IMG/VR virus record: IMGVR_UViG_3300033571_011456
Coordinates: 1-20,632 of that record
DNA from: a virus
DNA length: 20,632 bases
Reading direction: 5' to 3' (one strand)
This document shows, one piece after another, positions 17,512 to 20,632 of this stretch; within the stretch, counting starts at the first letter, position 1, and each line of letters begins with the position of its first letter. The notes beneath the pieces are model-generated. The model saw only the letters and a list, made by a program, of their open reading frames with translations. It ran no database searches and was not told the origin of the DNA. Both the position numbers and the translations under genes were made by a program.

Positions 17512-18735
17512 ATGCCAAAACGTCAAGGGATCACAACGGAATTGCAGCACGCCATCATCCGGGCCTATGTGGGCTCTGGTGGCAGTGTGACTCACACGAT
17601 GCAAGCGGTGGGCTGCTCAACCAATGCTGTCGGGCGATACGTTGGCCTCTGGCGGACAGGCAAGCTAGTGGTACCAGGCTGCGATCCCAACGACGGGCAG
17701 GTAAGCAACAAGTCACTCAAACAAGAGAACGCAGAGCTGCGCCACGAGTTGGAAGAGGCACGCAAGCTGGCGGATATGTTCAAGTTCGTGCGGGAAGCCA
17801 AGGTAGAGATACCGGCGTGGACGATGCGAGCAAGGACCGGCACCAAGGCGGCAATTCCTACTGCGTTCTTATCTGACGTTCATCTTGACGAAGTAGTTGA
17901 TCCGCGCGAGGTGAACTACGTCAACGCCTACGATCGAGAGATAGCAGCACTGCGGCTCAACAACTTCTTCCACCATACGATCGAGATTGCCGACGACTAT
18001 CTGCAAGGGCTGAAGTACGAGGGCATCGTCCTGCCTCTGGGCGGTGATATATTCAGCGGCATCATTCACGAAGAGCTGGTTGAGACGAATGCCGGGACGA
18101 TCTTCGAGAGCCTACTACACTGGGCCGAGCCGATATGCGCGGGCATCCTGCTATTCCGTGACGCCTTCGGGCGAGTCTTCCTGCCTTGCGTCGCTGGCAA
18201 CCACGGAAGGCGACAACGGCGACCGCACGCGAAGCACCGGGCACAAGACAACTTTGACTGGTTCTTCTACCACCTGTTGCGGAAATTGCTTGCCAAAGAG
18301 AAGGGAATCGAGTTCGCCATCGCCGAGTCCGCTGACCAGCCGTACAGGGTATTCAATACCCGCTATCTACTGACGCACGGTGACCAGTTCAAGGGCGGAT
18401 CCGGGATCGCTGGTATGCTGTCGCCGCTGATGCTGGGCGACGCGAGGAAACGTCAACGAGAAGCGGCCGTCAAGCGGAACTATGATTACTTGGTAATGGG
18501 CCACTGGCATCAGTTGGCCTTCGTGCGCGGGATGATCATCAACGGAAGTTCAAAGGGATATGACGAATATGCCTTCGTGTCGAATTTCCAATTTGAGCCA
18601 CCCAGGCAAGCCTTCTGGGTTACCGATCCTCGCCACGGCGTCACAATTACCGCACCGATCCATGTTATAGACGCCAGCGAAATTTACACGGCGGAAAGTG
18701 GACATCAGGCAACGGCAACGATGGGAACGATATGA
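17512..18735 (+). CDS. HTH-coiled-coil-metallophosphoesterase fusion
   Basis: The 407-residue product starts at ATG 17512, just past the terL stop. Residues 6-50 form an HTH (HAIIRAYVGSGGSVTHTMQA, CSTNAVGRYVGLW). Residues 66-95 look like a coiled coil (NKSLKQENAELRHELEEARK). From residue 115 on it is a calcineurin-like phosphoesterase with every metal motif: SDVH (D122, H124), GGD (D179), GNH (N230, H231), THGD (H289) and MGHWHQ (H331, H333). Members of the superfamily include SbcD/Mre11 nucleases and other phosphodiesterases. The N-terminal HTH suggests the activity is directed to DNA, perhaps at packaging. The substrate is not known. The stop overlaps the portal start (ATGA). Confidence 0.88.
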   Translation: MPKRQGITTELQHAIIRAYVGSGGSVTHTMQAVGCSTNAVGRYVGLWRTGKLVVPGCDPNDGQVSNKSLKQENAELRHELEEARKLADMFKFVREAKVEIPAWTMRARTGTKAAIPTAFLSDVHLDEVVDPREVNYVNAYDREIAALRLNNFFHHTIEIADDYLQGLKYEGIVLPLGGDIFSGIIHEELVETNAGTIFESLLHWAEPICAGILLFRDAFGRVFLPCVAGNHGRRQRRPHAKHRAQDNFDWFFYHLLRKLLAKEKGIEFAIAESADQPYRVFNTRYLLTHGDQFKGGSGIAGMLSPLMLGDARKRQREAAVKRNYDYLVMGHWHQLAFVRGMIINGSSKGYDEYAFVSNFQFEPPRQAFWVTDPRHGVTITAPIHVIDASEIYTAESGHQATATMGTI

Positions 18736-20632
18736 GCTTAATCGAACGATTTAAGGCAGCCAGCAAGGCATTCCAGTTTCCCACCCGTCACACGCATCGA
18801 GGCGGCGCGTTTGTCAGCATTGCCCAGCGGACATTCCCATACGAGAACACGGACCCGATATCGAACTCGGCCGTGATGAACTGCTTGTCGTGGATTCAGC
18901 GGAACTTCATTCACGCAGAACTCGACGTCTACCAGATGGATGACGAGGACGAGAAGGAAGTGGTCGACGGGCATCCGATGGTGCGATTGATCAAGCGGCC
19001 AAACGCCTTCTATCAGGATGTTCACTTGTGGTATGCGACGCTCTTGTCCTACCACCTCGACGGCAACGCATACTGGCTCAAAGCCCGCAACGGGCGAGGC
19101 TTTGGTGTGCCGACCGAATTGTGGTATGAGCCGCATTGGAGTATCAGGCCACACTATCCGGACGACGGTTCGATGTTCGTCGACTATTACGAACGGCGGG
19201 TAAATGGCACGATCGAGCGGATCCCAGTTGAGAACGTCGTCCACTTCCGCAACGGACTCAACCCGGCGAACCCACGAATGGGCTTGGCGCCAATCAAGGC
19301 GGCGCTGCTGAATGTCTTCACAGACACCGAGGTGTCTCAATGGGTGGCGGCCTTGTGCCGCAATATGGCCATCCCGGGCGTGGTCTTGAATCCTACCGAG
19401 ATGATCGGTATGAGCCCAGAGAAAGCGGAAAATATCAAGCAGGTGTGGAAACGCAAATTCGGTGGCGACAACCGCGGTGAGCCGCTGATGCTCGACTTCC
19501 CTGCTACTATCACGACGTTGGGATTTAATCCGGCGGATATGGATTTCTCGGCGATCAGTGCAGTGGCTGAGACTCGCATATCTGGTGCTCTGGGTATCCC
19601 TGCCATCGTCGCTGGCCTGTATGCTGGGCTGGACAGCTCGACGTATAACAACCTGGACAACCTGCGCAAGGCGGCCTTCGAGGAAAGCCTGATTCCCACG
19701 TGGTACGCGTTCGCCGCCCATCTCACCGCCCAGTTGTTACCCGACTTCACGCGCAACGAGGAACTTGAGAGCGTGGTGGTGGGCTTCGATACGAGCGAGA
19801 TTCGGGCCCTGCAGGAAAACCAGGGCGAGAAAGAGCAGCGGGCCATCGACGCGCTGATGGCAGGCGTGGCGACAATCAACGAGACGCGGGCCCAGTTCGG
19901 CTATGATCCGATCGACAACGGCGACTACACGTATCTGCCCAACAGTGTGACGATTGTTGGCGATATGGAAGACGTCGAAGAGATGGAAGAGCCGGACGAG
20001 CCGGAAGAGGACATCGAAGACGAGGAGATAGAGGACGAGGACGAGGACGAGATCGAAGACGAAGAGGACACCGAAGAGCCGGAGGGCGAGGACGTCGAAG
20101 AGGCATCCCACCATCCGCTGATCCACGTCAAGCAAGAGATCTGGAACGGGATCCCAGTTTCCCGGATGCCTACTGAACTCGAGGCACGGGCGATCAAGTC
20201 GATCGACGACGAGTTCAACAACGGCGTGATTACCCTGTCGGCTCTTCTGCTGGCCCTTCGCGAAAGATACATTGAGCAGCTGGCGCAAGAGATCGGAAGC
20301 ACAGATCCCGAAGATTATGCGCGGATCGTCCTTGAGCCTACTGAGGACGATCGGGCGAGGATCGAGGCGCTGTTGCTGCTTCTCTTTGGCCGTGGTGCCA
20401 ACCTGATCACGCAGGAGTTGCGCCAGCAAGGGATCGACGGGCAGGTGGAATCGACACCAGACAGCGATCTGATCGCCACCTTGGCGATCCTGCTGGCAAT
20501 CCGGATCGCGAACGACGTGCGGGCCAGAGGCGTGGCCGCTGCTATCCGTGGCGCTATCATTGGGCAGGTGCCATCCGACTATGCGCGAGCCGAGATGCTC
20601 GCCGGGTCGACGGCCTACGTCCAAGGCGCTGC
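18732..20632 (+). CDS. Portal protein with acidic linker and C-terminal extra domain, partial
   Basis: ATG 18732 overlaps the stop of the previous gene (ATGA), and the frame is open to the right edge, at least 633 codons. Residues 1-410 match an HK97-type portal: NSAVMNCLSWIQRNF, HPMVRLIKRPNAFYQD, YHLDGNAYWLKARN, VVHFRNGLNP, ISGALGIPAIVAGLYAG and NETRAQFGYDPIDNGD. Portals form the dodecameric head gate for DNA. Residues 412-457 are almost only glutamate and aspartate with few others. After this a helical domain starts (HPLIHVKQEIWNGIPVSRMP, DDEFNNGVITLSALLLALRE and more) that is not part of a usual portal and could be the beginning of a MuF-like head morphogenesis domain. The window ends inside it. 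Confidence 0.88.
   Translation, partial: MSLIERFKAASKAFQFPTRHTHRGGAFVSIAQRTFPYENTDPISNSAVMNCLSWIQRNFIHAELDVYQMDDEDEKEVVDGHPMVRLIKRPNAFYQDVHLWYATLLSYHLDGNAYWLKARNGRGFGVPTELWYEPHWSIRPHYPDDGSMFVDYYERRVNGTIERIPVENVVHFRNGLNPANPRMGLAPIKAALLNVFTDTEVSQWVAALCRNMAIPGVVLNPTEMIGMSPEKAENIKQVWKRKFGGDNRGEPLMLDFPATITTLGFNPADMDFSAISAVAETRISGALGIPAIVAGLYAGLDSSTYNNLDNLRKAAFEESLIPTWYAFAAHLTAQLLPDFTRNEELESVVVGFDTSEIRALQENQGEKEQRAIDALMAGVATINETRAQFGYDPIDNGDYTYLPNSVTIVGDMEDVEEMEEPDEPEEDIEDEEIEDEDEDEIEDEEDTEEPEGEDVEEASHHPLIHVKQEIWNGIPVSRMPTELEARAIKSIDDEFNNGVITLSALLLALRERYIEQLAQEIGSTDPEDYARIVLEPTEDDRARIEALLLLLFGRGANLITQELRQQGIDGQVESTPDSDLIATLAILLAIRIANDVRARGVAAAIRGAIIGQVPSDYARAEMLAGSTAYVQGA

Noticed and set aside
18738-20624. 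Long open frames on the minus strand opposite the portal gene
   Set aside because: They mirror the GC-rich codon pattern of the portal gene, lack ribosome binding sites, and translate to arginine- and valine-rich or Ser/Asp repeats opposite the acidic linker.

Overview
The window is a fragment of a tailed double-stranded DNA phage (or prophage) genome. It carries no rRNA, tRNA, integrase or host housekeeping block. Direct evidence for a phage is a terminase pair, a portal protein, a GH19 endolysin with a holin-like partner, and a long series of short, tightly packed, mostly unrecognised genes. The DNA is GC-rich. Signals are of ordinary bacterial type: TTGACA/TATAAT-like promoters and GGAGG ribosome binding sites. 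The host cannot be named. A lipoprotein and a membrane-anchored coiled-coil protein near the endolysin would fit a diderm host, but this is weak evidence.

Layout. Positions 1-13345 are read almost entirely from the minus strand (early, replication, nucleotide and accessory genes). Positions 13472-20632 are read from the plus strand (lysis, then packaging, then portal, which runs off the right edge). The two arms diverge from a 126-base gap holding three evenly spaced GTGGCC-type sites. From right to left the minus arm has: gmd; an operon of a 56-residue protein plus an IbrA/IbrB-type pair; a small plus-strand zinc-knuckle ORF; a block of six small genes (9821-8239), several separated by near-identical UNCG hairpins; an excisionase-like HTH gene; a structured leader ending in a strong terminator in front of a small gene; the replication initiator with a lambda-like origin inside it, followed by a candidate helicase loader; a long operon (5538-2324) with a VRR-NUC nuclease, membrane proteins and dCTP deaminase; a two-gene operon of a DNA-binding regulator and an FGE/C-lectin-fold protein; and small genes at the left edge.

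Control. Seven promoters, six minus and one plus, carry the same element, TTGACA-N5-CAAGC or a one- to two-base variant, whose core TTG-N8-CAA is palindromic and overlaps the -35 box. This predicts one regulator acting on most of the early arm. Three of these promoters also start their transcripts with GUCAG followed by a GGGA..UCCC hairpin. Two strong intrinsic terminators sit directly against the ribosome binding sites of downstream genes, which suggests attenuation or antitermination. The plus-strand member of the promoter set has a terminator about 85 bases downstream and no plausible gene between, so it probably makes a small RNA.

How the parts work together: the initiator binds four 17-bp palindromes inside its own gene and opens an adjoining AT-rich tract. 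The following gene may load helicase. Dcd shifts the dCTP/dUTP pool. TerS and TerL package DNA through the portal, whose C-terminus continues past an acidic linker into a second domain. A catalytically incomplete ParB-methyltransferase fusion precedes TerS, and an HTH-metallophosphoesterase sits between TerL and portal.
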